Shown: positions 1 through 7,624 of the stretch, piece by piece
How the letters are laid out: the number at the start of each line of letters is the position of its first letter
How positions within the stretch are numbered: position 1 is the first letter of the stretch
NCBI GenBank assembly: GCA_937923795.1
Contig: CALDWI010000062.1
Coordinates: 1 to 25,575 of the forward strand
Source: an uncultured Collinsella sp.
GTDB lineage: Bacteria > Actinomycetota > Coriobacteriia > Coriobacteriales > Coriobacteriaceae
Direction of reading: 5' to 3'
DNA length: 25,575 nucleotides
Translations under genes and position numbers: made by a program
The notes under the pieces: generated by a model
What the model saw: only the letters and a program-made list of their open reading frames with translations
What the model was told of the DNA's origin: nothing
Database searches by the model: none

Positions 1-96
1 GAGCGGGGGCTCCTGTCGTTTCCGTGCCCCTGGATTGGGTCATAGTGTCTGACTTGTGCTCAACCTGCGGCGATATTTGGTTTGGAGCGAGGGGTC

Positions 97-855
97 CTAC
101 GACAGTTCGTCGGCTATTTGGTGCTCGTAGAAGGCTTCTACTACGGCGTTAAAGTCGTGGGCGAAGTCTTCCATGGTACCGTGCCAGGTGGCTCGGCTGG
201 GCTTGCCCTGGCCCACAAAGGCGGTTTGGATGCCGCAATCGGGGGACGGGAAGTCGCGCTTGGGATCGTTGCCCACCATAAGGACCTCGTGCGGCTCGAG
301 CCCCATCACCTGTAGCTGTTCAAGATAGTAGGTGGCATCGGGCTTGCAGCGAGTGGTGTTTCCCATGTGCGTGACGAGCTCAAAGGGGGCGTCGGCCAGG
401 TCGCCCCAGCCCATGCGGCACTCGATGGCCCCCTGCGGAAAGCTGGGGTTGGTAAAGAGCGCGCAGCGCAGCCCTGCGTCCTGTACGGCCTGAAGCGCGG
501 CGTGTGCGCCCGGCATGGCGTGGGCGTTGATGACGTCGTCATTCTTGTACGGAAGAACTTCGCGGTCGTAGTAGGTAAACGCCTCGTAGATGAGGGGATC
601 GGAGAGGCAGATGCCGCATCGGCGCTCGACCTCGGTGCGGTAAAACTCAAGATTGGTGCGGTTGTCCGTGCCGCTTCGACGGTTGGCGTTGAGGTCGACC
701 AGGATGGTGCCGAGGCGTGCCATCGTGCCACCGCGGCTGCGGCGCCCGATATCCGCGAGCATCGACGAGACATCCTTAAAATAGCGGAGGATGAACGCGT
801 TGAGGTTGATGCTAAGAAGCGTCTCGTCCATATCGAAAACGACTGCTTTGAGCAC
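97..855 (-). CDS. HAD-superfamily hydrolase (phosphatase-like)
   Basis: Predicted soluble HAD-fold phosphohydrolase of 252 aa. Motif I is FDMDET at residues 7-12 (nucleophile D8, acid/base D10). Motif II is the FTNPSFP stretch, motif III the Lys in TRCKPDATYY, and motif IV is MVGNDPKRDFPSP. A helical cap of roughly 100 residues lies between motifs I and II, as in HAD subfamily IA. I chose the GTG at 853-855 because GAGAAAGG sits just upstream and motif I then falls at the usual N-terminal position. The open frame runs on to 1026, but that extension lacks family character. The substrate cannot be told from sequence; 2-haloacid dehalogenase-like or phosphoglycolate-like enzymes are possible. 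It is divergent from rpsA and appears to be a single gene. Confidence 0.85.
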   Translation of the reverse strand: MLKAVVFDMDETLLSINLNAFILRYFKDVSSMLADIGRRSRGGTMARLGTILVDLNANRRSGTDNRTNLEFYRTEVERRCGICLSDPLIYEAFTYYDREVLPYKNDDVINAHAMPGAHAALQAVQDAGLRCALFTNPSFPQGAIECRMGWGDLADAPFELVTHMGNTTRCKPDATYYLEQLQVMGLEPHEVLMVGNDPKRDFPSPDCGIQTAFVGQGKPSRATWHGTMEDFAHDFNAVVEAFYEHQIADELS

Positions 856-944
856 GCGGGCACCTTTCTCGAAAAATCGTTCCAGAATCGTTGGCTCCGG
901 ATACTTTACCCCAAAGCCAAATGCCTGGCTGGTTATCGTAAAGT

Positions 945-986
945 TGTGGAGACGTGTGTTCATAAGATTACGAAAAAGTCTCCACA
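945..986. promoter_or_regulatory. Inverted repeat upstream of the HAD gene
   Basis: TGTGGAGAC at 945-953 is repeated inverted as GTCTCCACA at 978-986, a perfect 9-bp dyad with a 24-base spacer. It lies about 90 bases before the HAD start on the minus strand, so it could be an operator or a leader hairpin. No known regulator is recognised. Confidence 0.35.
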
Positions 987-1010
987 CGAGTAAAAAATCG
1001 CAGTTCACGC

Positions 1011-1039
1011 TTGAAATCGAACTCATTTCCCCGTAACCT
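1011..1039 (+). promoter_or_regulatory. Tentative rpsA promoter
   Basis: TTGAAA at 1011-1016 is followed after 17 bases by TAACCT at 1034-1039, a fair sigma-70-type pair. It would give a 5' leader of about 125 bases before the rpsA TTG. This is pattern matching only, and other starts are possible. Confidence 0.35.
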
Positions 1040-1141
1040 ATACGAACGTGATTGCATAAGCATCACATTAGTATCTGTCGGCTCCCGAGTGTTCCTAAAC
1101 GTTGTGTGCTTGTCGCACCCTTCTGTAGGTCCTAGCAATCG

Positions 1142-1166
1142 GGGCCCCGTAGTTCGAAAGGGGTCC
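1142..1166 (+). promoter_or_regulatory. Hairpin covering the rpsA Shine-Dalgarno
   Basis: GGGCCCC at 1142-1148 can pair with GGGGTCC at 1160-1166 (7 bp, one G-U pair). This encloses part of the GAAAGGGG ribosome binding site that sets the TTG start at 1171. S1 represses its own translation in E. coli; a similar leader control here is an inference. Confidence 0.4.
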
Positions 1167-1170
1167 ACCT

Positions 1171-2337
1171 TTGAGTGAGATTCAGAACTCGTCCATTTTC
1201 TCTCTTGACGATGTCAATGAGGAGGAGATGAACAACCTCATCGACGGTACGATTACCGACTTTGATGAGGGCGATCTCGTTAACGGCACTGTCGTTAAGA
1301 TCGAGCATGACGAGGTGCTCGTTGACATCGGATTCAAGTCCGAGGGCGTTATCCCGGTCCGCGAGCTGTCCATCCGCAAGGACGCTAACCCTGCAGACAT
1401 CGTTGCACTCGGTGATCCCATCGAGGCTCTGGTTCTCCAGAAGGAGGACAAGGACGGTCGTCTGGTCCTGTCCAAGAAGCGTGCCGAGTACGAGCGTGCT
1501 TGGAACCGCATCGAGGAGAAGTTCAACTCCGGCGAGAACGTCGAGGGCGAGGTTATCGAGGTTGTCAAGGGCGGCCTGATCCTCGACATCGGCCTGCGTG
1601 GCTTCCTGCCCGCTTCCCTCGTCGACCTCCGTCGCGTCAAGGACCTCACCTCCTACATGGGCACCCGCATCGAGGCTCGCGTCATCGAGATGGACCGCAA
1701 CCGCAACAACGTCGTCCTCTCCCGTCGCGTCGTGCTCGAGGAGTCCCGTAAGGCCGAGCGCTCCGAGATCCTGTCCAAGCTCAAGTCTGGCATGCGTCTC
1801 CAGGGCACCGTTTCCTCCATCGTCGACTTCGGCGCCTTCGTCGACCTCGGCGGTATCGACGGCCTCATCCACATCTCCGAGCTCTCCTGGAACCACGTCA
1901 ACCATCCTTCCGAGGTTGTCAAGGTCGGCCAGGAGGTCGAGGTCGAGGTTCTCGACGTCGATCTCAACCGCGAGCGCATCTCCCTGGGTCTCAAGCAGAC
2001 CACCGAGGATCCGTGGCGTGCACTGGTCAAGAAGTACCCCGTCGGCGCTATCGTCGAGGGCACTGTGACCAAGCTTGTCCCGTTCGGCGCTTTCGTCGAC
2101 CTGGGCGAGGGCATCGAGGGCCTGGTGCACATCTCCGAGATGGCCAACAAGCACGTCGATCAGCCTTCTCAGGTCACCCACGTGGGCGACAAGGTTCAGG
2201 TCAAGGTCATGGAGATCGACCTCGACCGTCGTCGTATCTCCCTGTCCATGAAGTCCGCTGCTGAGACTCTGGGCGTCGAGATCGAGGTTACCCCGCTGCC
2301 TTCCGAGAAGAAGGACGAGGAGACCGACGCCGAGTAA
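1171..2337 (+). CDS. rpsA: Small ribosomal subunit protein S1
   Basis: RNA-binding ribosomal protein S1 of 388 aa, which helps recruit mRNA to the 30S subunit. Four S1/OB-fold repeats are visible, beginning near residues 34, 120, 205 and 291. The last two carry the classic VDFGAFVDLGG.DGLIHISE and VPFGAFVDLGEGIEGLVHISE patterns. An acidic N-terminus precedes them and a Glu/Asp-rich tail follows. Four repeats, rather than the six of E. coli, is usual for actinobacteria. The start is TTG at 1171, supported by GAAAGGGG about 8 bases upstream. Codon use is strongly biased to a few C-ending codons, as in highly expressed genes. A strong terminator follows directly, so it is probably monocistronic. 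Confidence 0.96.
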   Translation: MSEIQNSSIFSLDDVNEEEMNNLIDGTITDFDEGDLVNGTVVKIEHDEVLVDIGFKSEGVIPVRELSIRKDANPADIVALGDPIEALVLQKEDKDGRLVLSKKRAEYERAWNRIEEKFNSGENVEGEVIEVVKGGLILDIGLRGFLPASLVDLRRVKDLTSYMGTRIEARVIEMDRNRNNVVLSRRVVLEESRKAERSEILSKLKSGMRLQGTVSSIVDFGAFVDLGGIDGLIHISELSWNHVNHPSEVVKVGQEVEVEVLDVDLNRERISLGLKQTTEDPWRALVKKYPVGAIVEGTVTKLVPFGAFVDLGEGIEGLVHISEMANKHVDQPSQVTHVGDKVQVKVMEIDLDRRRISLSMKSAAETLGVEIEVTPLPSEKKDEETDAE

Positions 2338-2363
2338 ATCGGTTTGACGATCACTTGTTTTAA

Positions 2364-2395
2364 GGGATCCGTCCGCAATGGACGGGTCCCTTTTT
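2364..2395 (+). terminator. Rho-independent terminator of rpsA
   Basis: An 11-bp stem, GGGATCCGTCC (2364-2374) with GGACGGGTCCC (2380-2390), has a 5-base loop and one G-U pair. Five T follow. It lies 27 bases after the rpsA stop. Confidence 0.93.
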
Positions 2396-2646
2396 GCAAT
2401 TGGTGCCGAGATGCATGATGCTGCCCATACTGCTGCAGGCTATTTGGTTGTCGCTGCATGAAAAATGCCGACATCCCGCCTCGGGGAAGAGGCGGGAACG
2501 CACCGAGTAGACGGAGGGGTGCGGAGCGCGGTCGCGTCTCGGCTGGCGACGTTGCCCATCGACGAGCCTATTGTACTGCATGGCGTGGTTCTTGGTTTAT
2601 CGTGTCGAACGCTTGTGTTGTGCCATTGCCTGCGGCAACGGTGTGC
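2396..2646. other. Intergenic stretch before rnpB with one strong hairpin
   Basis: I see no gene here. A perfect hairpin, CCCGCCTC (2475-2482) with GAGGCGGG (2489-2496), has a GGGGAA loop. It has no adjacent T run on the plus strand; on the minus strand a T run follows only after about 10 bases, so it is a poor terminator either way. The rest is presumably rnpB promoter sequence. Confidence 0.5.
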
Positions 2647-2652
2647 TACACT
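2647..2652 (+). promoter_or_regulatory. -10 element of rnpB
   Basis: TACACT at 2647-2652 lies 8 bases before the start of the P1 helix of RNase P RNA, the right distance for a start near 2659-2661. No good -35 is seen at 17 bases; the nearest TTGCCT is 15 bases upstream. Confidence 0.55.
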
Positions 2653-2660
2653 CTTGCACT

Positions 2661-3022
2661 GCTGAGTGGGCCAGACGGTCGCGCGATGTGCTGCTTGCAG
2701 CACGCGTGAGGAAAGTCCGGGCTCCAGAGGGCGGGATGCCGGCTAACGGCCGGGCGGAGTGATCCGACGGAAAGCGCCGCAGAAAAGAAGACTCCCACCT
2801 GCGCCGCAAGGCGTAAAGGGAAAAGCTGAAACGGTGGTGTAAGAGACCACCAGCGTCGTGGCAACACGGCGGCTTGGCAAGCCCCATCCGGAGCAAGCGC
2901 GAATAGGAACGCTATGGGCCGGCCCGGTCCGCGTTCGGGTAGCGTGCGTGGAACTGCACGGTAACGTGCAGACAAGATAAATGACCGTTCACGACAGAAC
3001 CCGGCTTATAGGCCCACTCAGC
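2661..3022 (+). ncRNA. rnpB: RNase P RNA, bacterial A type
   Basis: Catalytic RNA of ribonuclease P, which removes 5' leaders from pre-tRNA. The ends form a perfect 12-bp P1 helix: GCTGAGTGGGCC at 2661-2672 with GGCCCACTCAGC at 3011-3022. Conserved region I (GAGGAAAGTCCGGGCTC) is near 2708 and conserved region V (ACAGAACCCGGCTTATAGG) ends near 3012; they form the P4 pseudoknot core. The roughly 362-base length is normal for the A type. The mature ends are estimated from P1. No standard U-tract terminator follows; a long imperfect hairpin begins 16 bases later. Confidence 0.96.
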
Positions 3023-3038
3023 ACTTTGTTGACGCTAC

Positions 3039-3137
3039 GAACCCGTCAGCGCGGCAATCTACCTTTCAAGTCTTCGGGCATGACCATAAGGTCAATGCCC
3101 TCGTCTTTCAAGGCACCTTGCTCGCGCTGACGGGTTC
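3039..3137. repeat. Long imperfect hairpin, copy R1
   Basis: A 99-base dyad with a perfect 15-bp outer stem, GAACCCGTCAGCGCG (3039-3053) with CGCGCTGACGGGTTC (3123-3137). A short tip stem GGGCATGACC/GGTCAATGCCC surrounds ATAA. Between them is an unpaired region with TTTCAAGTCTTCG on the left side and CTCGTCTTTC on the right. No T run follows. The layout matches the repeats at 3146, 18664 and 19963. The function is unknown. Confidence 0.75.
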
Positions 3138-3145
3138 TCGCCTTC

Positions 3146-3243
3146 GACGGCGTCAGCTGGCCGATTTGGCGCTCATTCGTCGGTCGCCGCCATAAGGCGT
3201 GCTCCCTCCTCTTTCGGGCCAAATCGACTCAGCTGACGCCGTC
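3146..3243. repeat. Long imperfect hairpin, copy R2
   Basis: A 98-base dyad directly after R1. The perfect 14-bp outer stem is GACGGCGTCAGCTG (3146-3159) with CAGCTGACGCCGTC (3230-3243). An inner GATTTGGC/GCCAAATC stem and a GCCGCCATAAGGCG tip follow. The right internal-loop side reads CTCCTCTTTCGGG, nearly identical to the repeat at 19963. R1 and R2 fill most of the 335 bases between rnpB and yigZ. Confidence 0.75.
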
Positions 3244-3290
3244 TCGCTGTCTTTGGCTGGTCATTGGCGTTGCCGTTCTATTTATCGGGG

Positions 3291-3317
3291 TTAACGGTAC
3301 GGGCTTTGCCGTATTAT
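3291..3317 (+). promoter_or_regulatory. Tentative yigZ promoter
   Basis: TATTAT at 3312-3317 is a good -10, with TTAACG at 3291-3296 only 15 bases upstream. It would start transcription near 3324, about 34 bases before the TTG start. Apart from R1, R2 and this site I see nothing in 3023-3357. Confidence 0.3.
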
Positions 3318-3357
3318 TGAGGCTGTTTGTTGCTTTGCTTGTTGTTGAGGGGCTTTG

Positions 3358-3993
3358 TTGGACAGCTATTTTACTCTGCAATCGAATATTGAGGCTTCGG
3401 GCGAGTTTTTGGACCGCAAGAGTCGGTTTATTGCCCAGCTGGTCCATATTGAGTCCGAGGATGAGGCGAATGCCTTTATCGAGATGGTTCGCAAGCGTCA
3501 TTACGACGCTCGACACAATGTTCCCGCATGGATTTTAGTCGATGGACGCGAGCGCCAGAGCGATGATGGTGAGCCGAGTCGAACGAGCGGCATGCCGACG
3601 CTCGAGGTGCTGCGCGGTGCGGGGCTCAAAAATGTTTGCTGCGTAGTGACGCGCTATTTTGGTGGCACGCTGTTGGGGCCTGGTGGCTTGGTGCGCGCCT
3701 ATACCGCGGCGACGCAGGCGGCGGTGGCCGCGGCTCAGGAGGCCGGGCAGATCGTTGAGATGACAAGCGTCGTGCCGGTTGACGTGCATGTGGCCTATCC
3801 GCTGTATGAGCAGGTGCTTCGTTTGGCGCAGGATTCGGGTGCCAAGGTTTCGGATACCGATTACGCGGATGCCGTGACGATTCATTTGGTGTTTAAGGCG
3901 GGGGAGCAGGAGTCGTTTTGCGCTAAGATGCGCGAGCTTATGGCAGGGCGCGAGGAGATTGAGGTCGGCGCTCCCGAGTTTGCGGAGTTCTAA
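3358..3993 (+). CDS. yigZ: YigZ/IMPACT family protein
   Basis: A 211-aa member of the YigZ/IMPACT (UPF0029) family. The diagnostic N-terminal block is present: DRKSRFIAQLVHI, then HNVPAWIL, SDDGEPSRTSGMPTLEVL and CVVTRYFGGTLLGPGGLVRAY. A C-terminal alpha/beta domain follows. The family's bacterial function is not well defined; the eukaryotic homologue IMPACT regulates the eIF2-alpha kinase GCN2. The TTG at 3358 is preferred over the overlapping TTG at 3355, because GAGGGG at 3347-3352 then has 5-base spacing and the protein begins MDSYFTL, as is common in the family. It is convergent with the next gene. Confidence 0.88.
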   Translation: MDSYFTLQSNIEASGEFLDRKSRFIAQLVHIESEDEANAFIEMVRKRHYDARHNVPAWILVDGRERQSDDGEPSRTSGMPTLEVLRGAGLKNVCCVVTRYFGGTLLGPGGLVRAYTAATQAAVAAAQEAGQIVEMTSVVPVDVHVAYPLYEQVLRLAQDSGAKVSDTDYADAVTIHLVFKAGEQESFCAKMRELMAGREEIEVGAPEFAEF

Positions 3994-3997
3994 CGGC

Positions 3998-4042
3998 GAC
4001 GGCCGGCGTGCTTTTGGATGAATCCCATGCGCGCCGGCCGTC
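3998..4042. terminator. Hairpin between convergent genes
   Basis: A perfect 11-bp stem, GACGGCCGGCG (3998-4008) with CGCCGGCCGTC (4032-4042), lies between the yigZ stop and the stop of the minus-strand gene. Flanking T runs are weak on both strands, so bidirectional termination is plausible but imperfect. Confidence 0.5.
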
Positions 4043-4060
4043 AATTTATGTTGCTGCCGT

Positions 4061-4507
4061 TTACTCGGCGAGCTGCTTTAGCACATCGCAGGCGATCTCG
4101 ACGGCATCGTCGATGCAGCCGGGGCAGCTGCGGAGCGGACCCTTGTCCGATCCGATGCCCTTGAGCGTGCCGCAGACGGTCGTCGTGTTCTTCTCGCCAA
4201 AACGCTTGGCGATTTCGCGCGACAACTTGTAAGTCTGGCCCTTGGTCTTGGGGTTTTCCATGCCGTCGCTCATCACAAAGCCCATGATAGCCACGGCGCC
4301 CGAGATGGCGCCGCAGGTTTCGGTCATGCCGCCCATGCCGGCGCCAAAGCCCTCGGTGAGGGTAAAGGCGGTCTGGGGGTCGAGTCCGACGGCGGGCGCG
4401 AGCGTGCAGGCGACGGCCTGGGCGCAGTTGAAGCCACGGGCGTGGTATTCGGCGGCCTGAGCCTGGCAGGCCGCGGTGTCGAGCTGGGCGATATCGATTT
4501 GCTTCAT
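4061..4507 (-). CDS. C_GCAxxG_C_C family redox-type protein
   Basis: A 148-aa cysteine-rich protein of the C_GCAxxG_C_C family, putative redox-active or metal-binding proteins common in anaerobes. Visible motifs are FNCAQAV, then GFGAGMGGMTETCGAISGAV (the GCAxxG-like core, here CGAISG), TTVCGTLKG and a C-terminal SCPGCIDDA pair. The start is the ATG at 4505-4507, with AAGGAGA about 6 bases upstream. An extension to 4579 is open but not supported. The family has no firmly known reaction. The gene stands alone, divergent from metY. Confidence 0.82.
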   Translation of the reverse strand: MKQIDIAQLDTAACQAQAAEYHARGFNCAQAVACTLAPAVGLDPQTAFTLTEGFGAGMGGMTETCGAISGAVAIMGFVMSDGMENPKTKGQTYKLSREIAKRFGEKNTTTVCGTLKGIGSDKGPLRSCPGCIDDAVEIACDVLKQLAE

Positions 4508-4668
4508 CGTTGTCTCCTTGGTTACGGTGTACCCGCCTATGGTACCCGTGACGGTGCATGTAATCATCGAGAGCCTCATGTATGCTTCATTTTATCTATC
4601 GAACAAATGCCTATGGCTGAGACGAGTGCCTCTGATTCATTTGTCCCATAACCTATCGGCGGGATGGG

Positions 4669-4697
4669 TTGAGAGGGGTGCGGGGTAGCGGTATCGT
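4669..4697 (+). promoter_or_regulatory. Tentative metY promoter
   Basis: TTGAGA at 4669-4674 is followed after 17 bases by TATCGT at 4692-4697, about 40 bases before the ATG. I looked for a SAM riboswitch or T-box in 4508-4736 and saw no match. Confidence 0.35.
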
Positions 4698-4736
4698 GAA
4701 TCGAATAAAAATAAAACCCAGGCAAGGGAGCTAAAT

Positions 4737-6020
4737 ATGAGCGAGCAGACCATCGGTACTACATGTGTTCAGGGCGGCTATCACCCGGGAGATGCCGAGC
4801 CGCGTCAGGTACCCATTTACCAGTCCACCACGTGGAAGTACGATACGTCCGAGCACATGGGCAAGCTGTTTGACCTGGAGGAGTCGGGCTACTTCTACAG
4901 CCGTCTGCAGAACCCCACGTGTGATCTGGTTGCCGCCAAGATCTGTGAGATGGAGGGCGGCACCGCTGCGATGCTCACGAGCTCGGGCATGGCTGCGAAC
5001 TTCCTTGCAATCTTTAACGTTGCCGGTGCCGGCGATCACGTGGTCGCGAGCTCTGCCATCTACGGCGGTACCTACAACCTGCTTGCCCATACCATGGAGC
5101 GCATGGGTCTGACCTGCACGTTCGTTGCTCCCGACTGCACTGACGAGGAGCTCGAGGCAGCCTTTGAGCCCAATACCAAGCTCGTCTTTGGCGAGACAAT
5201 TGCCAACCCCGCCCTTGCCGTGCTCGATATTGAGCGCTTTGCCAAGGCCGCGCATGACCACGGCGTGCCGCTGATGGTCGACAACACCTTCCCGACGCCT
5301 GTGATGTGCCGTCCCTTTGAGTGGGGCGCCGACATCGTGACGCACTCCACCACCAAGTACATGGATGGACATGCTGCCTACCTGGGCGGCGTGATCGTCG
5401 ACCACGGCCAGTTTGACTGGATGGCGCATGCGGACAAGTTCCCGGGTCTCACCACGCCCGATGAGAGCTACCATGGCGTGACCTATGCCGAGAAGTTCGG
5501 ACGCGAGGGTGCCTTCATTACCAAGGCAACCGCTCAGCTCATGCGCGACCTCGGCCCCATGCAGAACCCGCAGGCAGCGTTCTTCTTGAACAGCTCGCTC
5601 GAGAGCCTGCATGTGCGCATGCCGCGTCATTGTGAGAACGGCCTGGCCGTTGCCAAGTTCCTGCAGAGTCATCCCAAGGTGCGCTTCGTGAGCTATCCGG
5701 GTCTGGAGGGCGACAAGTACTACGACATGGCTCAGAAGTACATGCCCAACGGTACCTGCGGCGTTGTGAGCTTTGGCTTTAATGGTGGTCGCGCGGCGGC
5801 CGAGACCTTTATGAAGAGCCTCAAGCTCGCCCAGATCGCCACGCATGTGGCCGACGCCCGCACCTGCTGCCTGCATCCCGCTAACGCTACGCACCGCCAG
5901 ATGAACGATGAGGAGCTCATCGCCTGTGGCATCTCCGCCGACATGGTGCGCCTGTCGTGCGGCCTCGAGGACACGGCCGATCTGATTGCCGACCTTGAGC
6001 AGGCACTCGAGCAGTGCTAG
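4737..6020 (+). CDS. metY: O-acetylhomoserine sulfhydrylase (PLP enzyme)
   Basis: A PLP-dependent Cys/Met-metabolism enzyme of 427 aa, probably making homocysteine from O-acetylhomoserine and sulfide. Features include YSRLQNPT (residues 54-61), the GGTAAMLTSSGMAA cofactor loop (74-87), and HSTTKYMDGH with the Schiff-base lysine K207. The length fits MetY-type enzymes (about 425-430 aa) better than cystathionine gamma-synthases or lyases (about 380 aa). Methionine gamma-lyase activity cannot be excluded. AAGGGAG precedes the ATG at 4737. A terminator follows, so it is probably monocistronic. In an Se/S-handling anaerobe it may also accept selenide, but that is only a family-level possibility. 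Confidence 0.88.
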   Translation: MSEQTIGTTCVQGGYHPGDAEPRQVPIYQSTTWKYDTSEHMGKLFDLEESGYFYSRLQNPTCDLVAAKICEMEGGTAAMLTSSGMAANFLAIFNVAGAGDHVVASSAIYGGTYNLLAHTMERMGLTCTFVAPDCTDEELEAAFEPNTKLVFGETIANPALAVLDIERFAKAAHDHGVPLMVDNTFPTPVMCRPFEWGADIVTHSTTKYMDGHAAYLGGVIVDHGQFDWMAHADKFPGLTTPDESYHGVTYAEKFGREGAFITKATAQLMRDLGPMQNPQAAFFLNSSLESLHVRMPRHCENGLAVAKFLQSHPKVRFVSYPGLEGDKYYDMAQKYMPNGTCGVVSFGFNGGRAAAETFMKSLKLAQIATHVADARTCCLHPANATHRQMNDEELIACGISADMVRLSCGLEDTADLIADLEQALEQC

Positions 6021-6088
6021 GCTAGCGTTCGCATAAGGCGCCGATGCTGGCAGAAAGCTTCGGTGACCTTTCGTTCCGATTCCGTAGG

Positions 6089-6136
6089 CGGGACCCCAAT
6101 CGCGGCTGTTTGCAGGCGATCGGGGCCCCGTTTTTT
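6089..6136 (+). terminator. Rho-independent terminator of metY
   Basis: A long stem between 6089-6103 and 6116-6130 (GGGACCCCAATCGC with GCGATCGGGGCCCC, two A-C mismatches) is followed by six T at 6131-6136. It sits just before the ribosome binding site of the next gene. Confidence 0.85.
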
Positions 6137-6162
6137 GCGTTAGGCCACTCGAAAGGATGGAT

Positions 6163-7467
6163 ATGGAGAAAACTGCAGAGCAGCTGCGCCGCGAGTACAT
6201 TGTCCTAGAGGGCGACACCCATGGCAAGAACAAGTGGGCGATTCTGTTCACCGTGCTCATCATGACGTTTATGGTGTGTCTGGATTCGACCGTCGTGACC
6301 GTGGCGCTGCCCGTGATGCAAAAGGAGCTGGGCGTGGGCCTCGATCGCATTCAGCTGGTAAGTTCGGTGTATCTGCTTGCGACTTGCGTGGCTATGTTGC
6401 CGTTTGGCCGTCTGGGCGACGTGCGCGGCAAGGTGAATGTGTTCCAGTTGGGCGTCATCGTCTTTTCGGTCGGTTCGCTGCTGTGCGGCCTTTCGGCCTC
6501 GCTTGAGGTTCTTATCCTGGCACGCATTGTTCAGGGCATCGGTTGCGCGGCGGCCATGGCTAACAACATGGGTATCATCACCGAGTCGTTTCCGGCGCGC
6601 GAACGAGGCCGTGCCATGGGTATTCTCGCGACCTTTGTGGCCCTCGGCATGATGTGTGGCCCCGTGCTCGGCGGCATGCTGGTGGCAAGCTTTCCCTGGG
6701 AGAGCATCTTCCTCATCAACCTGCCCATTGGCGTGATCTCGTTTATCGTGGGACTCTACACGCTGCCGCATGTTAGGCCAGAGGCCGGCGAACGTCCCAT
6801 GCCCCTTGCCGAGGCCGCTCGTCGCTGCTTTGCAAATTCGGCCTTCACCATCAACCTTGCCTGCATGCTCATCGTGTTCGTTGGCATTGGCGCATCCGAG
6901 TTTATTCTGCCGTTCTATTTTCAGGACGCCCACGGCTTTGGTTCTGACATTTCCGGATTGCTCTTTTTGGCGCTGCCAATGGTGAATGCCTTTATCGGCC
7001 CGCTTTCGGGAACGGTTTCGGACCGTGTTGGCTGCGAGGGTCCCACGGCGGTCGGCCTGGGCGTGTATGTGTGCGGTCTCTTTGCAGTAAGCACGCTCGA
7101 CGAGCACTCTTCTATCCCTGTGATCGTGTGCTGCGTCGCATTTATGTCGTGCGGTACGTCGATTTTCCAGAGCCCCAACAACTCGCTGTACATGGGCTCG
7201 GCTCCGCGCGAGGCACTTGGCTTTGCGGGTAGTCTGGGTAGCCTGGCGCGTTATGCGGGTATGGCACTCGGCATTACGGTGGCGTCGAATATCCTGTATG
7301 GACAGATGAGCGTGGCGATGGGCGAGGCCGTGACCAGTTTTGTTGCAGGACGTCCGGATGTGTTCCTGTTTGGTTTCCGTTCGGTGTTCTATGTGTTGAT
7401 GGCTGTGGCCGCTGTGGGCTTTGCGCTTGCCATGGTGCGTTTGGTGAAGATGCGCGCCCGCCATTAG
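6163..7467 (+). CDS. MFS transporter, DHA2-like drug/H+ antiporter
   Basis: A 434-aa major facilitator of the inner membrane. LDSTVVTVALPVM in the first helix matches the D1 motif of DHA2 (EmrB/QacA-like) exporters. GRLGDVRGKVN is MFS motif A in loop 2-3, and GPVLGGML in helix 5 is the antiporter motif C. I count about 12 hydrophobic segments; the protein is shorter than typical 14-helix DHA2 members (about 480-500 aa). The ATG at 6163 is chosen because GAAAGG then has a 6-base spacer; the ATG at 6157 would abut it. The substrate cannot be predicted. No regulator gene adjoins it, and the next gene has its own promoter. Confidence 0.87.
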   Translation: MEKTAEQLRREYIVLEGDTHGKNKWAILFTVLIMTFMVCLDSTVVTVALPVMQKELGVGLDRIQLVSSVYLLATCVAMLPFGRLGDVRGKVNVFQLGVIVFSVGSLLCGLSASLEVLILARIVQGIGCAAAMANNMGIITESFPARERGRAMGILATFVALGMMCGPVLGGMLVASFPWESIFLINLPIGVISFIVGLYTLPHVRPEAGERPMPLAEAARRCFANSAFTINLACMLIVFVGIGASEFILPFYFQDAHGFGSDISGLLFLALPMVNAFIGPLSGTVSDRVGCEGPTAVGLGVYVCGLFAVSTLDEHSSIPVIVCCVAFMSCGTSIFQSPNNSLYMGSAPREALGFAGSLGSLARYAGMALGITVASNILYGQMSVAMGEAVTSFVAGRPDVFLFGFRSVFYVLMAVAAVGFALAMVRLVKMRARH

Positions 7468-7498
7468 CGTGTTGGGAGGCTGTCTGCCACGATTCGCG

Positions 7499-7545
7499 CC
7501 GTCCCAAAAAGACTGGTTTGTGGTGCGATGCGGCTTGTGGGACGG
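7499..7545 (+). terminator. Weak hairpin after the MFS gene
   Basis: CCGTCCCA (7499-7506) pairs with TGGGACGG (7538-7545) across a 31-base loop. There is no T run, so termination is uncertain. Confidence 0.3.
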
Positions 7546-7560
7546 GCGGGGGTCGGTCCG

Positions 7561-7569
7561 TGGTAGACT
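7561..7569 (+). promoter_or_regulatory. Extended -10 promoter of xpt
   Basis: TGGTAGACT at 7561-7569 reads as an extended -10 (TGn plus TAGACT), with a predicted start near 7576, about 49 bases before the ATG. No clear -35 is seen. I found no purine riboswitch in this short leader. Confidence 0.5.
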
Positions 7570-7624
7570 ATCGAACAACGTTTATTAATCGCGCGGTATC
7601 GTTGCCGCGAGAAGGGGTTGCGCC

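Larger units (their letters stand above)
856..1170. other. Divergent intergenic region between the HAD gene and rpsA
   Basis: This 315-base non-coding stretch holds the promoter regions of two divergent genes. An inverted repeat lies at 945-986, a tentative rpsA promoter at 1011-1039, and a hairpin over the rpsA Shine-Dalgarno at 1142-1166. The short open frames here have no ribosome binding site or family character. Confidence 0.6.

Noticed and set aside
1132..2181. Long minus-strand open frame opposite rpsA
   Set aside because: It is a mirror of the highly biased rpsA codons; low-complexity Asp/Leu/Val-rich protein with no ribosome binding site.
2458..2975. Short open frames across the rnpB locus
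   Set aside because: The DNA is explained by RNase P RNA, with both conserved regions and a perfect P1 helix.
3039..3243. R1/R2 as a CRISPR array or as ordinary terminators
   Set aside because: There are only two unequal dyads with no spacer-repeat periodicity, and no T tract follows either.
4508..4736. SAM riboswitch or T-box ahead of metY
   Set aside because: No conserved core or anti-terminator pair could be found by eye.
4731..7578. Long minus-strand open frames opposite metY and the MFS gene
   Set aside because: Shadow frames in GC-rich coding DNA; the sense proteins have clear families and the antisense ones none.
7468..7624. Purine riboswitch ahead of xpt
   Set aside because: The likely leader after the extended -10 is about 49 bases, too short for the aptamer.
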